A stretch of 64,000 nt of DNA from Caulobacter radicis (GCF_003094615.1 NZ_QDKO01000043.1:312358-376357); one strand, 5' to 3'. Shown: positions 43,666 to 52,961, counted from the stretch's first letter. The notes: generated by a model from the sequence alone, not told the origin. Program-made: numbers and translations.

Positions 43666-44993
43666 AAAACGTCCTGATCGGCCTGGCGAGCGCCTTCGCC
43701 ATCGCCCTGCCCGCCTTCGCCCCATCCGCCTTCGCCCAGGCGCCGGCCGCGCCCGCGGCCGCCCCGCCGCGCGAATGGATCGACAAGGACACGGGCCATC
43801 GCGTCGTGCGCCTGTCGGACGAGCCGGGCTCTAGCAGTCTCTACTTCAACTACAACGGCTACACGCCCCAGGGCGACAAGCTGGTCATCGCCACGCCCAA
43901 GGGCCTGAGCACGATCGATCTGGCCACCCGCAAGCTGGCGCCGCTGGTCGAGGAGAACGGCAAGTTCCTGTTCGTCGGCCGCAAGACCCGCTCGGCCTAC
44001 TACATCGTCGAAGAGGGCAAGGCCAAGGTGGTCAAGGCTGTCGATATCGACAGCAAGAAGGTCCGCGTGGTCGCGAAGTTCGACCGCGGCGACATCCAGA
44101 CGATCAACGCCGACGAGACCCTGCTGGGCGGCGTGGTCGTGACCAAGCCCGAGATCGAGACCCGCCCCGACGGCATGCTCAAGCGCGACAACCGCTTCGA
44201 CCAGGCCGCCTACGCCGCCAACGGTCCGGACGGCAAGCCGCTGTCCTTCGCCGAGGCCAAGGAGGTGCGCCTGAACGAGCGGCTGGAGTCGAAGATCCCG
44301 ATGGAGATGTTCGTCATCGACACCCGCACGGGCGAAAAGCGCGTGGTGCACGCGGCGACCGACTGGCTGAACCACCTGCAGTTCTCGCCGACCGACCCGA
44401 ACCTCCTGATGTTCTGCCACGAGGGTCCCTGGCACAAGGTCGACCGCCTGTGGCTGCTGCGCACCGACCAGGCGGACGCCAAGCCGGTGAAGATCCACAC
44501 GCGCACCATGAACATGGAGATCGCCGGCCACGAGTGGTTCAGCGCCGACGGCAAGACCGTCTGGTATGACCTGCAAACCCCGCGCGGCGAGGACTTCTGG
44601 GTCGCCGGCTACGAGATCGCGACCGGCAAGCGCTCCTGGTACCACGTAGAGCGCAACGCCTGGTCGGTGCACTTCAACTCCAGCCCGGACGGCAAGCTGT
44701 TCGCCGGCGACGGCGGCGACAGCGAGATGGTCGCCCACGCGCCGGACGGAAAGTGGCTGTACCTGATGCACCCGCGCGGCATCCCGGACGTCGCCGGCAT
44801 CCACGCCCCCGACTCCGAGCACCTGATCCGCCCCGGCGTCATCGACGCCGAGAAGCTGGTCAACATGAGCGCCCACGACTACCGCCTGGAGCCCAACGTC
44901 AACTTCACGCCGGACGGTAAGTGGCTGGTGTTCCGCTCAAACATGCACGGCGCCAACCACGTCTACGCGGTGGAGCTGGCCAAGGCGAAGTAG
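43662..44993 (+). CDS. Exported oligogalacturonate lyase-like protein, PL22 family
   Basis: 443 residues with a signal peptide ending near PSAFAQA. The propeller sequence contains 'REWIDKDTGHRVVRLSDEPGSSSLYFNYNGYTPQGDKL' features (split), 'HLQFSPTDPNLLMFCHEGPW', 'MNMEIAGHEWFSADGKTVWYD' and 'HPRGIPDVAGIHAPDSEH', which match oligogalacturonate lyases. It should split short unsaturated galacturonides made by pectin lyases. Classical Ogl enzymes are cytoplasmic; the export signal here points to the periplasm. It is coupled to the PL11 gene. Confidence 0.88.
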   Translation: MKNVLIGLASAFAIALPAFAPSAFAQAPAAPAAAPPREWIDKDTGHRVVRLSDEPGSSSLYFNYNGYTPQGDKLVIATPKGLSTIDLATRKLAPLVEENGKFLFVGRKTRSAYYIVEEGKAKVVKAVDIDSKKVRVVAKFDRGDIQTINADETLLGGVVVTKPEIETRPDGMLKRDNRFDQAAYAANGPDGKPLSFAEAKEVRLNERLESKIPMEMFVIDTRTGEKRVVHAATDWLNHLQFSPTDPNLLMFCHEGPWHKVDRLWLLRTDQADAKPVKIHTRTMNMEIAGHEWFSADGKTVWYDLQTPRGEDFWVAGYEIATGKRSWYHVERNAWSVHFNSSPDGKLFAGDGGDSEMVAHAPDGKWLYLMHPRGIPDVAGIHAPDSEHLIRPGVIDAEKLVNMSAHDYRLEPNVNFTPDGKWLVFRSNMHGANHVYAVELAKAK

Positions 44994-45014
44994 GCTCGAT
45001 GAGCCTTGCTCCAC

Positions 45015-45115
45015 CCCGTAAAACCCCCGCGAAAGCGGGGGCCCAGGCTTTTTCTGAAACGCCCGGCGCTCGACGGTAAAACACCTGGATCCCCGCTTTC
45101 GCGGGGATTTTACGG
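45015..45115. terminator. Inverted palindromic repeats acting as bidirectional terminator
   Basis: Two stable hairpins, CCCCCGC-GAAA-GCGGGGG (45024-45041) and CCCCGC-TTTC-GCGGGG (45091-45106), are mirror-image copies of the same element, flanked by GTAAAA and TTTTAC. They lie between the convergent PL22 and sterol-desaturase genes. The first is followed by GGCTTTTTCT, so it can terminate plus-strand transcription. Confidence 0.75.
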
Positions 45116-46030
45116 AAGAGAAGCGCCCTTCCCCCTCACCTCCTCCCGCGCCCGCCACCTGGCCTTGAGCGTATGGGAGGTCTCTCTTGACCCGTCGGGG
45201 CTCCACCCAGGCGGGCCGAAGAGATAGCCGATAACCTCGCGCGGCGAGCGGCTTCCCGCCAGGTCCTTCCCGATGCCGATCCACTCGTGGAAGACGTTAG
45301 CGAGGAGATTGAAGCTGGGCAGGTTCCGCACAATGCCGTAACGGCAGGGCTCGGCGTCGTCTTCGGGGATGAAGGTGCCGAACATCCGGTCCCAGATGAT
45401 CAGGATCCCCGCATAGTTGGCGTCGAGATAGCGCGGGTTGCGCGCGTGATGCACCCGGTGGTGCGACGGCGTGTTGAGCACCGCCTCGAACCAGGCCGGC
45501 ATCCGCCGCACCGCCTCGGTATGGATCCAGAACTGATAGACGAGGCTGATCCCCTTCTGGATCGCCACCATGGCAGGCGGAAAACCCAGGAAGGACAGCG
45601 GCAGCCATAGCAGCCAGGTCCCGGCCACGCCGCCTGTCCAGGTCTGCCGCAAGGCCGTGGTCAGGTTGTAGTGCGTCGAGCTGTGGTGGTTGACATGGCT
45701 GGCCCACCAGAAGCGACGTTCGTGGCTCAGGCGGTGAAACCAGTAGTAGGTCAGGTCCTCGGCGAAAAAGAGCACGACCCAGGCCCAGATCGCCGTCATC
45801 GGGATCGTGAACAGCCGATGCTCGTAGACCCACAGGCTTGCGGCGAACACCGCGCCCCCGGTCAGCAGTCCGGCGATCGTGCTGCCCAGCCCCATCAGCA
45901 GCGAGGTCGCCGCGTCGCGCGGCTCGTAGTGTGCCCTGGCCTTGCCGAAACGGGCGAGCAGGACCTCCAGCACGATGGCGACCACGAAGAACGGAATCGC
46001 GAGCTGGACAGGATCGAAGGCCGGCTTCAT
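45110..46030 (-). CDS. Sterol desaturase / fatty acid hydroxylase family protein
   Basis: 306 residues with several membrane helices and the histidine clusters of the di-iron hydroxylase family: HRLSHERRFWW, HVNHHSSTHYN and HHRVHHARN. Such enzymes hydroxylate or desaturate membrane lipids or carotenoids with O2. The substrate is not evident. Its ATG overlaps the stop of the upstream small gene by four bases, so the two are co-translated. The C-terminus runs into the repeat element. Confidence 0.9.
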   Translation of the reverse strand: MKPAFDPVQLAIPFFVVAIVLEVLLARFGKARAHYEPRDAATSLLMGLGSTIAGLLTGGAVFAASLWVYEHRLFTIPMTAIWAWVVLFFAEDLTYYWFHRLSHERRFWWASHVNHHSSTHYNLTTALRQTWTGGVAGTWLLWLPLSFLGFPPAMVAIQKGISLVYQFWIHTEAVRRMPAWFEAVLNTPSHHRVHHARNPRYLDANYAGILIIWDRMFGTFIPEDDAEPCRYGIVRNLPSFNLLANVFHEWIGIGKDLAGSRSPREVIGYLFGPPGWSPDGSRETSHTLKARWRAREEVRGKGASLP

Positions 46031-46413
46031 GCGGCGGCCTCCAGGGGCGGCCAGGCGCGCTCGCCCAGGCGAAGCCGTGGCGCGCCGTCGACAGCCGCCA
46101 GGCGCACGCGCCCCTCGACGGGACTGGCCGCCACGACGTCGCGCCAGGCCGCAGAGCGGGCCACGTAGCCGTCGCCCTTGCGCCAGAGCACCAGCGCCAG
46201 ATCCCCCGCGCGGGCCACCACGGCGGCGGCGTCGCCGGCGATCCAGACCGCCTCGGCGCGATGATCCGGGAACTCCTCGGCCAGCAGAGCCCGCGCCGCG
46301 ACCTCGTCCAGCGGCGGCGACGGCCGGGCGATCCTCGCCCAGGCCGACAGCCCCACCAGCAGGGCCACGGCCAGCGCCGAGCCCAGCAATTGTATGAGCA
46401 GCGCGTTGTCCAT
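46027..46413 (-). CDS. Uncharacterised single-pass membrane protein
   Basis: 128 residues with one N-terminal membrane helix (LLIQLLGSALAVALLVGLSAW, about residues 5-25) and a soluble Ala/Arg-rich domain, 'FPDHRAEAVWIAGDAAAVVARAGDLALVLWRKGDGYVAR' (described in two parts), that looks like a small alpha/beta fold. I do not recognise it. It precedes and overlaps the fatty-acid hydroxylase gene, so a role with that enzyme is possible. Confidence 0.75.
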   Translation of the reverse strand: MDNALLIQLLGSALAVALLVGLSAWARIARPSPPLDEVAARALLAEEFPDHRAEAVWIAGDAAAVVARAGDLALVLWRKGDGYVARSAAWRDVVAASPVEGRVRLAAVDGAPRLRLGERAWPPLEAAA

Positions 46414-46550
46414 CGCCGCCTCCTCCCCCGTTTTGCTCGAAGGTCTGGCCGACCAGCGATCACGTCAAGCGGCAGAACGGGGGTTTACGCGACCGGATTC
46501 GCCGCTCAAGTTGCGAACCGCACGCATCACGCGGGGTAAGGGAAACGGGT

Positions 46551-46958
46551 ATGTCTTTGATGTTCGAACCGCTGCGCAAATACGCGCAATTCTCGGGGCG
46601 CGCTCGCCGCTCGGAATACTGGCTCTTCGCGCTGTTCACCTTCGCCGTCAGCATCGCCATCACGATCCTGCGGCTGATCGTCAGCGGTCCTCAAAGCCTG
46701 GAGAGCGGCAGCTTCGACGCCCTGGGCCTGGTGAGCCTGGCCTTCTCGCTGGCGATGTTCATTCCCAGCCTCGCGGTCTCGTTCCGCCGCCTGCACGACA
46801 CCGACCGTTCGGCCTGGTGGATCCTGATCGGCCTGATCCCGCTGATCGGCGCGATCGTGCTGCTGGTCTTCTACATCCTTCCCGGCACCACGGGCCCGAA
46901 CAAGTTCGGCCCGGACCCGAAGCAGACCCACACGGACGCCGCCGAAACCTTCGCCTGA
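46551..46958 (+). CDS. DUF805 family membrane protein
   Basis: 135 residues beginning 'MSLMFEPLRKYAQFSGRARR', with 'FSGRARRSEYWLF' and 'SFRRLHDTDRSAWWIL', both hallmarks of DUF805 (YhaH/YhaI-like) inner-membrane proteins with four helices. Function is unknown. It stands alone, followed by a strong terminator. Confidence 0.9.
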   Translation: MSLMFEPLRKYAQFSGRARRSEYWLFALFTFAVSIAITILRLIVSGPQSLESGSFDALGLVSLAFSLAMFIPSLAVSFRRLHDTDRSAWWILIGLIPLIGAIVLLVFYILPGTTGPNKFGPDPKQTHTDAAETFA

Positions 46959-46978
46959 GGCTTCGACCGAGCAAGCCA

Positions 46979-47016
46979 AAGCGCGCCGCCCTCGCAAGGA
47001 GAGCGGCGCGCTTTTT
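46979..47016 (+). terminator. Rho-independent terminator after the DUF805 gene
   Basis: An 11-bp stem AAGCGCGCCGC/GCGGCGCGCTT (46979-46989 with 47003-47013) is followed by TTTTTCTTT on the plus strand. The convergent barrel gene ends at 47032, so this may also block antisense transcription. Confidence 0.88.
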
Positions 47017-47031
47017 CTTTGCGGCAAGCCC

Positions 47032-47568
47032 TTAGAACTTGCGGGCGTAGCCCACCGAAACGACGTTGGCGTCGTCGGCGTCGTTGTCGCGGAACTGCTG
47101 GCGCGTGTAGTCGACGCGCACGCCGTTCTTGTCGTCGAACTTGTACTGGGCGCCGACGCCGTAGTTGACGCTGTCGGCGTCGAACTTGTTCTCCACGCCA
47201 GCCAGCTTCTGCTTGAACTGGGTGTTGCCGTAGCCGACGCGACCGATCAGGTCGATGTTCGGGGTCACCGGCAGGAAGCCGACGCCGTAGACGGCCGCCG
47301 AGTGGGTCTGCTCGATGCTCGAGCGGACGCCGGCGCGGTCGATGTTGTCGTCCTTCACGCCGCCGGACAGTTCGCCCTCGACGCCGAAGTGCGGGGTCAG
47401 CTTCGCGCCCAGGCGGCCCTGGATAGCGCCCGTATCGGCGCCTTCGGCGCGCGAGCTGTTGTAACCGAGATTGCCGTAGATCTCCGGCGAGCTCGATTGA
47501 GCATGAGCCAGGACCGGAACAGCAGCGACCGACATGGCGGCCACGGCCGCAGACATGAGAACCTTCAT
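47032..47568 (-). CDS. Outer-membrane beta-barrel protein (OmpA/opacity-like)
   Basis: 178 residues from ATG 47568, behind AGGAG. The signal peptide (MKVLMSAAVAAMSVAAVPVLAHA) precedes eight alternating beta-strands ('IYGNLGYNSSRA', 'LGAKLTPHFGVEGELSGGV', 'IGRVGYGNTQF', 'YGVGAQYKFDDKNGVRVDYTRQ') ending in ARKF, whose terminal Phe is the outer-membrane sorting residue. It probably forms a small eight-stranded barrel. No enzymatic motif is seen. Confidence 0.88.
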   Translation of the reverse strand: MKVLMSAAVAAMSVAAVPVLAHAQSSSPEIYGNLGYNSSRAEGADTGAIQGRLGAKLTPHFGVEGELSGGVKDDNIDRAGVRSSIEQTHSAAVYGVGFLPVTPNIDLIGRVGYGNTQFKQKLAGVENKFDADSVNYGVGAQYKFDDKNGVRVDYTRQQFRDNDADDANVVSVGYARKF

Positions 47569-47877
47569 TATTTTTACTCCTGGTACTGGGATTTCTTGTG
47601 CTCCCTCAGCCTCCTCTGGGTATTGGGGCAACGAGGCCCGTATTTGACCGCACCCTGACCTGTTTGGGGCCATTGCGTGACGTTTCCGACATTTGGACCG
47701 TCGATTATGGCCGCTCGCCGAAAGTTCCGCTGCGGCAGGTCGAATAGCCGCAAGCGATGCAGGCAGGACACGCCTGCTTGGCAGGTGACGGCGGCGCGGG
47801 GCGTGCTATTGATCGCGTCCAAACAGTGATCAGATCGGCGCGCCCATGTCGCGCGCCGGCCCATCGGGACCGCCGCC
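47569..47877. other. Intergenic region upstream of barrel and FabH-like genes
   Basis: This 309-base gap between two divergent genes holds the barrel gene's ribosome-binding site near 47573-47583 and a small hairpin GCAGGC...GCCTGC (47759-47777). I see no gene and no clear operator. Confidence 0.45.
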
Positions 47878-48993
47878 TTGCATCAAGCCGTCATCGCCGC
47901 CACGGGGCTCTACACCCCGCCGTTCAGCATCTCGAACGTAGAATTGGTCGACGCCTTCAACGCCTATGTCGAACGCTTCAACGCCGCCAACGCGGACGCC
48001 ATCGCCGCCGGCGAAGTCACCGCCCTCGCCCCCTCCTCGCCGGAGTTCATCGAGAAGGCCTCGGGCATCAAGGCCCGCTACGTGATGAACAAGGACGGCA
48101 TCATCGACCCCGAGGTCATGCGCCCGAACCTGCCCGAGCGTCCGAACGACCAGATCTCGATCCTGGCCGAGATGGCCGTGAAGGCCGCCGAGCAGGCGAT
48201 CACGGCCTGGGGCAAGCCTGTCAGCGAGATCGGCGCGGTGATCTGCGCGGCCTCGAACATGCAGCGCGCCTATCCGGCCATGGCCATCGAGGTGCAGCAG
48301 GCCCTGGGCATCGAGGGCTTCGCCTTCGACATGAACGTGGCCTGCTCGTCGGCCACCTTCGGCATCAAGACCGCCGCCGACTTCATCGCCACCGGCAGCG
48401 CCAAGGCGGTGCTGATGGTCAATCCCGAGATCTGCTCGGGCCACCTCAACTTCAAGGACCGCGACAGCCACTTCATCTTCGGCGACGTAGCCACGGCCGT
48501 GATCCTGGAAGAGGCCTCGCAGGCGACGGGCGGCTGGGAGATCCTGGGCACGCGCCTGAAGACCCAGTTCTCGAACAACATCCGCAACAACTTCGGCTTC
48601 CTGAACAACGCCGCCCCGGAAGGCGTCGGCGCCAGGGACAAGCTGTTCGTGCAGGAAGGCCGCAAGGTGTTCCGCGAGGTGGTGCCGATGGTCAGCGAGA
48701 TGATCGTCGAGCACGCCGGCGACATCGGCCTGGACGCCACGGCCCTCAAGCGCCTGTGGCTGCACCAGGCCAACATCAACATGAACGACCTGATCGCCCG
48801 CAAGGTGCTGGGCCGCGATCCCGAGGCCGGCGAGAACGTCATCATCCTCGACGAGTACGCCAACACCAGCTCGGCCGGCTCGATCATCGCCTTCCACAGC
48901 GCCAACGACGACTTCGCCGCCGGCGACACGGGCCTGATCTGCAGCTTCGGCGCCGGCTACTCGGCCGGCACGGTGTTCGTCAGGAAGCGCTAG
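47878..48993 (+). CDS. 3-oxoacyl-ACP synthase III (FabH-like)
   Basis: 371 residues from TTG 47878; no ATG or GTG is available in frame nearby upstream. The Cys-His-Asn triad is visible in NVACSSATFGI, LWLHQANINM and EYANTSSAGS. These enzymes condense an acyl-CoA with malonyl-ACP. The protein is longer than housekeeping FabH (about 320 residues) because of an insertion near 'AADAIAAGEVTALAPSSPEF'-like sequence at residues 35-60, so it may serve a special lipid or secondary route rather than bulk initiation. Confidence 0.88.
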   Translation: MHQAVIAATGLYTPPFSISNVELVDAFNAYVERFNAANADAIAAGEVTALAPSSPEFIEKASGIKARYVMNKDGIIDPEVMRPNLPERPNDQISILAEMAVKAAEQAITAWGKPVSEIGAVICAASNMQRAYPAMAIEVQQALGIEGFAFDMNVACSSATFGIKTAADFIATGSAKAVLMVNPEICSGHLNFKDRDSHFIFGDVATAVILEEASQATGGWEILGTRLKTQFSNNIRNNFGFLNNAAPEGVGARDKLFVQEGRKVFREVVPMVSEMIVEHAGDIGLDATALKRLWLHQANINMNDLIARKVLGRDPEAGENVIILDEYANTSSAGSIIAFHSANDDFAAGDTGLICSFGAGYSAGTVFVRKR

Positions 48994-49042
48994 CGGCGAG
49001 CCAGCCGCTCGGAGGCCATCCCCGATGGATGGCCTTCGCGCT

Positions 49043-50536
49043 TCATCCAGGCGAAGCCGAATCCCGCAAGCGCTCCAGCACCACGGCCACGGGCGCGCCG
49101 GCGCCCTGCGCCAACGTCCAGCCGTCGCGCGTCCGGCCGATGGCGTAGCAGCGGCGCGACCCGCGCTCCTCGTCCAGGCACAGCTTTCCGCCGGCGACGG
49201 CGTAGCGGCCCTTCGCCCAGCCGAAGTCGTGCCGCTCGAACCAGGTCCCGTCGGCCTTCAGCGCGATGCCGTCCATCCCGACCGGCAGGTTCGGAAAGAC
49301 CACGATGCGGTCGGCGAAAGCCGCCTTGGCCACGGCGTCAGGCGCCGCCTGCGAAACGGGCTTGGGATGCGCAGCCTTCCATTCCATGGCCCGCTGGATA
49401 CGGCGGCTGACGGCCGGATGGTCGTAGAAGATGATCTCCTCCAGGCGCCCAGGCGTGGCGGAACGATACTCGACCGTCTTCACCAGCGCCTTGGCCAGCC
49501 CGTCCGGCTCGTCGAAGTGGACAAGGCTGTAGCGGTCGGCGTCGCTCTCGATGATGCGGATCAGGCTGTTGGTCACCGGCGTCGCCAGAAGCAGCAGCAC
49601 GGCCAGCACCGCGCCCAGAACCGGCAGACCGGCCGGATCGGACAGCCCCCTGATCTCCTCGCCGCCCATCAGGCGACACGCCGCCGCGAACAGCCGGTCG
49701 ACGAGGAAGAAGGCCAGGATCGCCAGCAGGCTCGTCACGCCCACGATCCACAAGGCGTGCTGATGGGCGTAGTGGCCCATCTCGTGCCCGACCACGCCGC
49801 GCACCTCGGCGATGTCCGCGCCCTTCTTGAACATCGTGTCGCTCATCGCCACGCGGGCCGAGCCGAACAAGCCCGAGACATTGGCCGTGTAGGCGTTGGA
49901 CTGCTTGGAGCCGTCGTAGATGAAGATCCTGTCGGACGGCACGCCGACCTGACGAGCCATGGCGACGACCTCGTCGCGGACCGGACCGGCCGGCGCGGGC
50001 GTATACTTGTTGAAGATCGGCTCGATGTAGGGCGGTCCAAGCAGCATGCCGATGGCGATGAAGACCGCTGTCAGGCCGCCGCCCCACAGCCACCAGGTGC
50101 GCGGAGCCTTGCGGATCAGGGCGTAAAGGGCCGCGAAGAACAGGCCCCCGATCAGGCCGGTGAGAACCAGCAAGATCGTGCTTTCCGCCAGCCAGCCGAT
50201 GAGGCTCTGGCTGGTCAGGCCGTACTGCAGGGGCCGCCACCAGTCGCTGTAGATGCTCCAGGGCAGAGACAGGACGGCGTCGAAGACGATGTAGAGCCCG
50301 CCGATCCAGTAGCTGACCAGCAGCGGACGGTTTCGACGCCCCTCGAACTTGCGCCGCAACACGACGAGCACGCCGCTGCGCACGATCAGGAGCGCGACCA
50401 GCAGCGCCACGAGCGCCCCCCACAGCAACAGCCAGTGGCCGCCGTGCGTATAGGCGACCGCCTTGGCGTGCGCCTCGGGCGAGATCTGCGCCAGATAGGC
50501 CGCCGTGGCCGCGGCCGGATCGAAGGTCTGAGCCAT
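49043..50536 (-). CDS. M48 family (Ste24/CAAX protease 1-like) membrane metallopeptidase
   Basis: 497 residues from ATG 50536 behind GGGGAAAG. Several membrane helices surround the zinc motif HEMGH at residues 251-255, and the third ligand is the Glu in RIIESDADRY. 'YDGSKQSNAYTANVSGLFGSARV' (near residue 208) is typical of Ste24 homologues, which degrade damaged membrane proteins. The C-terminal 100 residues form an extra lipocalin-like soluble domain ('KADGTWFERHDFGWAKGRY'). Confidence 0.92.
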   Translation of the reverse strand: MAQTFDPAAATAAYLAQISPEAHAKAVAYTHGGHWLLLWGALVALLVALLIVRSGVLVVLRRKFEGRRNRPLLVSYWIGGLYIVFDAVLSLPWSIYSDWWRPLQYGLTSQSLIGWLAESTILLVLTGLIGGLFFAALYALIRKAPRTWWLWGGGLTAVFIAIGMLLGPPYIEPIFNKYTPAPAGPVRDEVVAMARQVGVPSDRIFIYDGSKQSNAYTANVSGLFGSARVAMSDTMFKKGADIAEVRGVVGHEMGHYAHQHALWIVGVTSLLAILAFFLVDRLFAAACRLMGGEEIRGLSDPAGLPVLGAVLAVLLLLATPVTNSLIRIIESDADRYSLVHFDEPDGLAKALVKTVEYRSATPGRLEEIIFYDHPAVSRRIQRAMEWKAAHPKPVSQAAPDAVAKAAFADRIVVFPNLPVGMDGIALKADGTWFERHDFGWAKGRYAVAGGKLCLDEERGSRRCYAIGRTRDGWTLAQGAGAPVAVVLERLRDSASPG

Positions 50537-50706
50537 CCGTGCTTTCCCCGAAAAGCAGACTGTCGGCAGCAAGCCAGAGCGAACGGGCCGCGTCAGGTTA
50601 AATCGCCGTCAGGTCGTGCTTGAACGCCCATGCAGCCGCCTTGCCCCTGGCGGCTCCGGCGCAGCGGTATAGAACTGGACCGATGACCTTTGCTTCGAGG
50701 CCCGCC

Positions 50707-51504
50707 ATGCGATTCCCCGCTCGCCGTGACATCCTGCTGGGCCTTGGGGCCGGAAGCGCGCTGACCCTGGCCGGCTGCGGCGGCAAGGACACGGCCGGAG
50801 GGACGAGCGGAGCCGCGCGGGTGGAGGCGACCAAGACCCTGCGCATAGGCCTGGAGGGCACCTACCCGCCGTTCAACTTCCAGGGCGCCGACGGCCAGCT
50901 GACCGGCTTCGACGTCGAGTTCGGCAGGGCCCTGGCCGAGCAGATGAAGGTCAAGCCGGACTTCGTCGCCGCGCCGTTCGCCGGCCTGCTGGGCGCGCTG
51001 GAATCGGGCCGCACCGATGTCGTCATCAACCAGATCACCATCACGCCCGAACGGGCGGCCAAGTACGACTTCTCCAAGCCCTATACGGTCTCGGGCATCC
51101 TGATCATCGTGCCCAAGGGCAAGACCGGCGTCACCGGCCCCGCCGATCTGGCCGGCAAGAAGGTCGGCGTCGGCCTTGGCACCCACTACGAGCAGTGGCT
51201 GCGCGAGAACCAGCCCAAGGCGCAGATCCGCACCTATGACGACGACCCGACCAAGTACCAGGACCTGCGGGCCGGCCGCATCGACGCGGTGCTGAACGAC
51301 CGGCTCGTGGCCGCCGACTTCCTGAAGACCGCGCCGGACCTGATCGCCGCCGGCCCGCCCTTCGCCCCGCAAAGCCAGGGCGTGGTGATGAAGCGCGATC
51401 CGGCCCTGAAGGTGCTGGTCGACGAGGCCATCGACGCCCTGCGCGCCGATGGACGCCTGGCCGCTATCTCGCAGAAGTGGTTCGGCCTGGACGTGACCCG
51501 CTAG
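50707..51504 (+). CDS. Polar amino-acid ABC transporter, substrate-binding lipoprotein
   Basis: 265 residues from ATG 50707 (ATG 50683 is an alternative). The signal MRFPARRDILLGLGAGSALT ends in the lipobox LAGC. The mature domain is a family 3 solute-binding protein: 'LRIGLEGTYPPFNFQGADG', 'GFDVEFGRALAEQM', 'YDFSKPYTVSGI'. Cystine or another polar amino acid is the likely ligand. Permease and ATPase genes follow within four bases and by overlap. Confidence 0.92.
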   Translation: MRFPARRDILLGLGAGSALTLAGCGGKDTAGGTSGAARVEATKTLRIGLEGTYPPFNFQGADGQLTGFDVEFGRALAEQMKVKPDFVAAPFAGLLGALESGRTDVVINQITITPERAAKYDFSKPYTVSGILIIVPKGKTGVTGPADLAGKKVGVGLGTHYEQWLRENQPKAQIRTYDDDPTKYQDLRAGRIDAVLNDRLVAADFLKTAPDLIAAGPPFAPQSQGVVMKRDPALKVLVDEAIDALRADGRLAAISQKWFGLDVTR

Positions 51505-51507
51505 CCG

Positions 51508-52161
51508 ATGGACGCCGCCGAGCTCATCACCCAGTCGGCGCCGCTGCTGCTGAAGGGCGCGGTCTATACCGTGCTGCTCAGCCTGATCGGCATGGGCCTT
51601 GGCCTGCTGCTAGGCTTTGGCCTGGCGCTGATGCGGCTGTCGCGTTCGCCTTTCCTGCGCTGGCCGGCGGCGGTCTATGTCTCGGCGTTCCGGGGCACGC
51701 CGCTCCTGGTGCAGCTGTTCCTGATCTATTACGGCCTCCCGCAACTGGGGCTGGAGCTGCCGCCGCTGGCGGCGGCCGGCATCGGCTTCTCGCTGAACGT
51801 CGCCGCGTACGCCGGCGAGATCCTGCGCAGCGCCATCACGGCCGTCGACAAGGGCCAGTGGGAAGCCGCCGCCGTGCTGGGCCTGACGCGCGCCCAGGCC
51901 ATGCGCCGGATCATCCTGCCCCAGGCCGCCCGCACCGCCGTGGCGCCGCTGTCCAACAGCTTCATCAGCCTGGTCAAGGACACCTCGCTGGCCGCGACCA
52001 TCCAGGTGCCCGAATTGTTCCGCCAGGCCCAGCTGATCACCGCCCGGACGTACGAGATCTTCGCCATGTATCTCAGCGCCGCGGCCATCTACTGGATCGT
52101 CTCCAGCCTGCTGGCGCTGGGCCAGGGCTGGCTGGAACGCCGCGCGGAGGCCCGCCGATGA
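51508..52161 (+). CDS. Polar amino-acid ABC transporter permease
   Basis: 217 residues with about five membrane helices. The N-terminal 'GAVYTVLLSLIGMGLGLLLG' and the HEM-type coupling loop 'WEAAAVLGLTRAQAMRRIILPQAAR' (near residues 118-142) are typical of the His/Glu/Gln/Arg/cystine permease family. It probably forms a homodimer in the inner membrane. Its stop overlaps the ATPase start. Confidence 0.93.
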   Translation: MDAAELITQSAPLLLKGAVYTVLLSLIGMGLGLLLGFGLALMRLSRSPFLRWPAAVYVSAFRGTPLLVQLFLIYYGLPQLGLELPPLAAAGIGFSLNVAAYAGEILRSAITAVDKGQWEAAAVLGLTRAQAMRRIILPQAARTAVAPLSNSFISLVKDTSLAATIQVPELFRQAQLITARTYEIFAMYLSAAAIYWIVSSLLALGQGWLERRAEARR

Positions 52162-52898
52162 GCGCCATCGAGGCCGAGGGCCTGTCCAAGCGCTTCGGCG
52201 ACACGGCCGTGCTGAACGGCGTCGACCTGACGGTGGCCCCCGGCGAGGTGGTGGCCGTCATCGGCCCCAGCGGCTCGGGCAAGAGCACCCTGCTGCGCTG
52301 CCTCGCCGGCCTGGAGGCGCTGAACGGCGGAACCCTGTCGATCGCCGGCGTCGAGGCCGGGGGCAAGATCCCGCTGGCCCGCGCCCTCAAGGGGCGGGTC
52401 GGGTTCGTGTTCCAGAACTTCAACCTGTTCCCGCACAAGACCGCGATCGAGAACGTCGCCGAGGCGCCGATGCTCGTGCGCGGCGATCCGCCCGCAAAGG
52501 CGCGAGAAAGGGCGCTGGAGCTGCTGACCAAGGTGGGCCTGGCCCATCGGGCCGACGCCTATCCGGGCGCCCTCTCCGGCGGCCAGCAGCAGCGCTGCGC
52601 CATCGCCCGGGCCCTGGCCATGGATCCGGAGGTCATTTTGTTCGACGAACCGACCTCGGCGCTGGATCCAGAGCTCGTCGGCGAGGTGCTGGCGGTCATT
52701 CGCGACCTGGCGGCCGAGAAGCGGACCATGGTCATCGTCACCCACCAGATGGACTTCGCCCGCGAGGTCGCCGACCGGACGATCTTCATGGACGAGGGCG
52801 CGATCCTGGAAGAAGGCCCGTCGGCGACCCTGTTCGCCGAACCCCGCGAAGAACGAACACAAAGGTTTCTCAGCAAATTGCGAAGCTTGCAGCCATAA
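52158..52898 (+). CDS. Polar amino-acid ABC transporter ATPase
   Basis: 246 residues. Walker A is GPSGSGKSTLLR, the signature LSGGQQQRCAIARAL, and Walker B VILFDEPTSALDPE, the usual spacing for GlnQ/TcyC-like ATPases. It completes the three-gene importer and is coupled to the permease by a four-base overlap. Confidence 0.94.
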   Translation: MSAIEAEGLSKRFGDTAVLNGVDLTVAPGEVVAVIGPSGSGKSTLLRCLAGLEALNGGTLSIAGVEAGGKIPLARALKGRVGFVFQNFNLFPHKTAIENVAEAPMLVRGDPPAKARERALELLTKVGLAHRADAYPGALSGGQQQRCAIARALAMDPEVILFDEPTSALDPELVGEVLAVIRDLAAEKRTMVIVTHQMDFAREVADRTIFMDEGAILEEGPSATLFAEPREERTQRFLSKLRSLQP

Positions 52899-52961
52899 TT
52901 TAGCCTCTGGCGCCCCGCACCCCTCCCGGGCTACGCCGCGTGTGTCTAGAGGCGAGGATTC

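Noticed and set aside
45015..45115. Possible CRISPR-like repeat pair
   Set aside because: There are only two copies, inverted and palindromic, with no regular spacers; it is a terminator/REP-type element.
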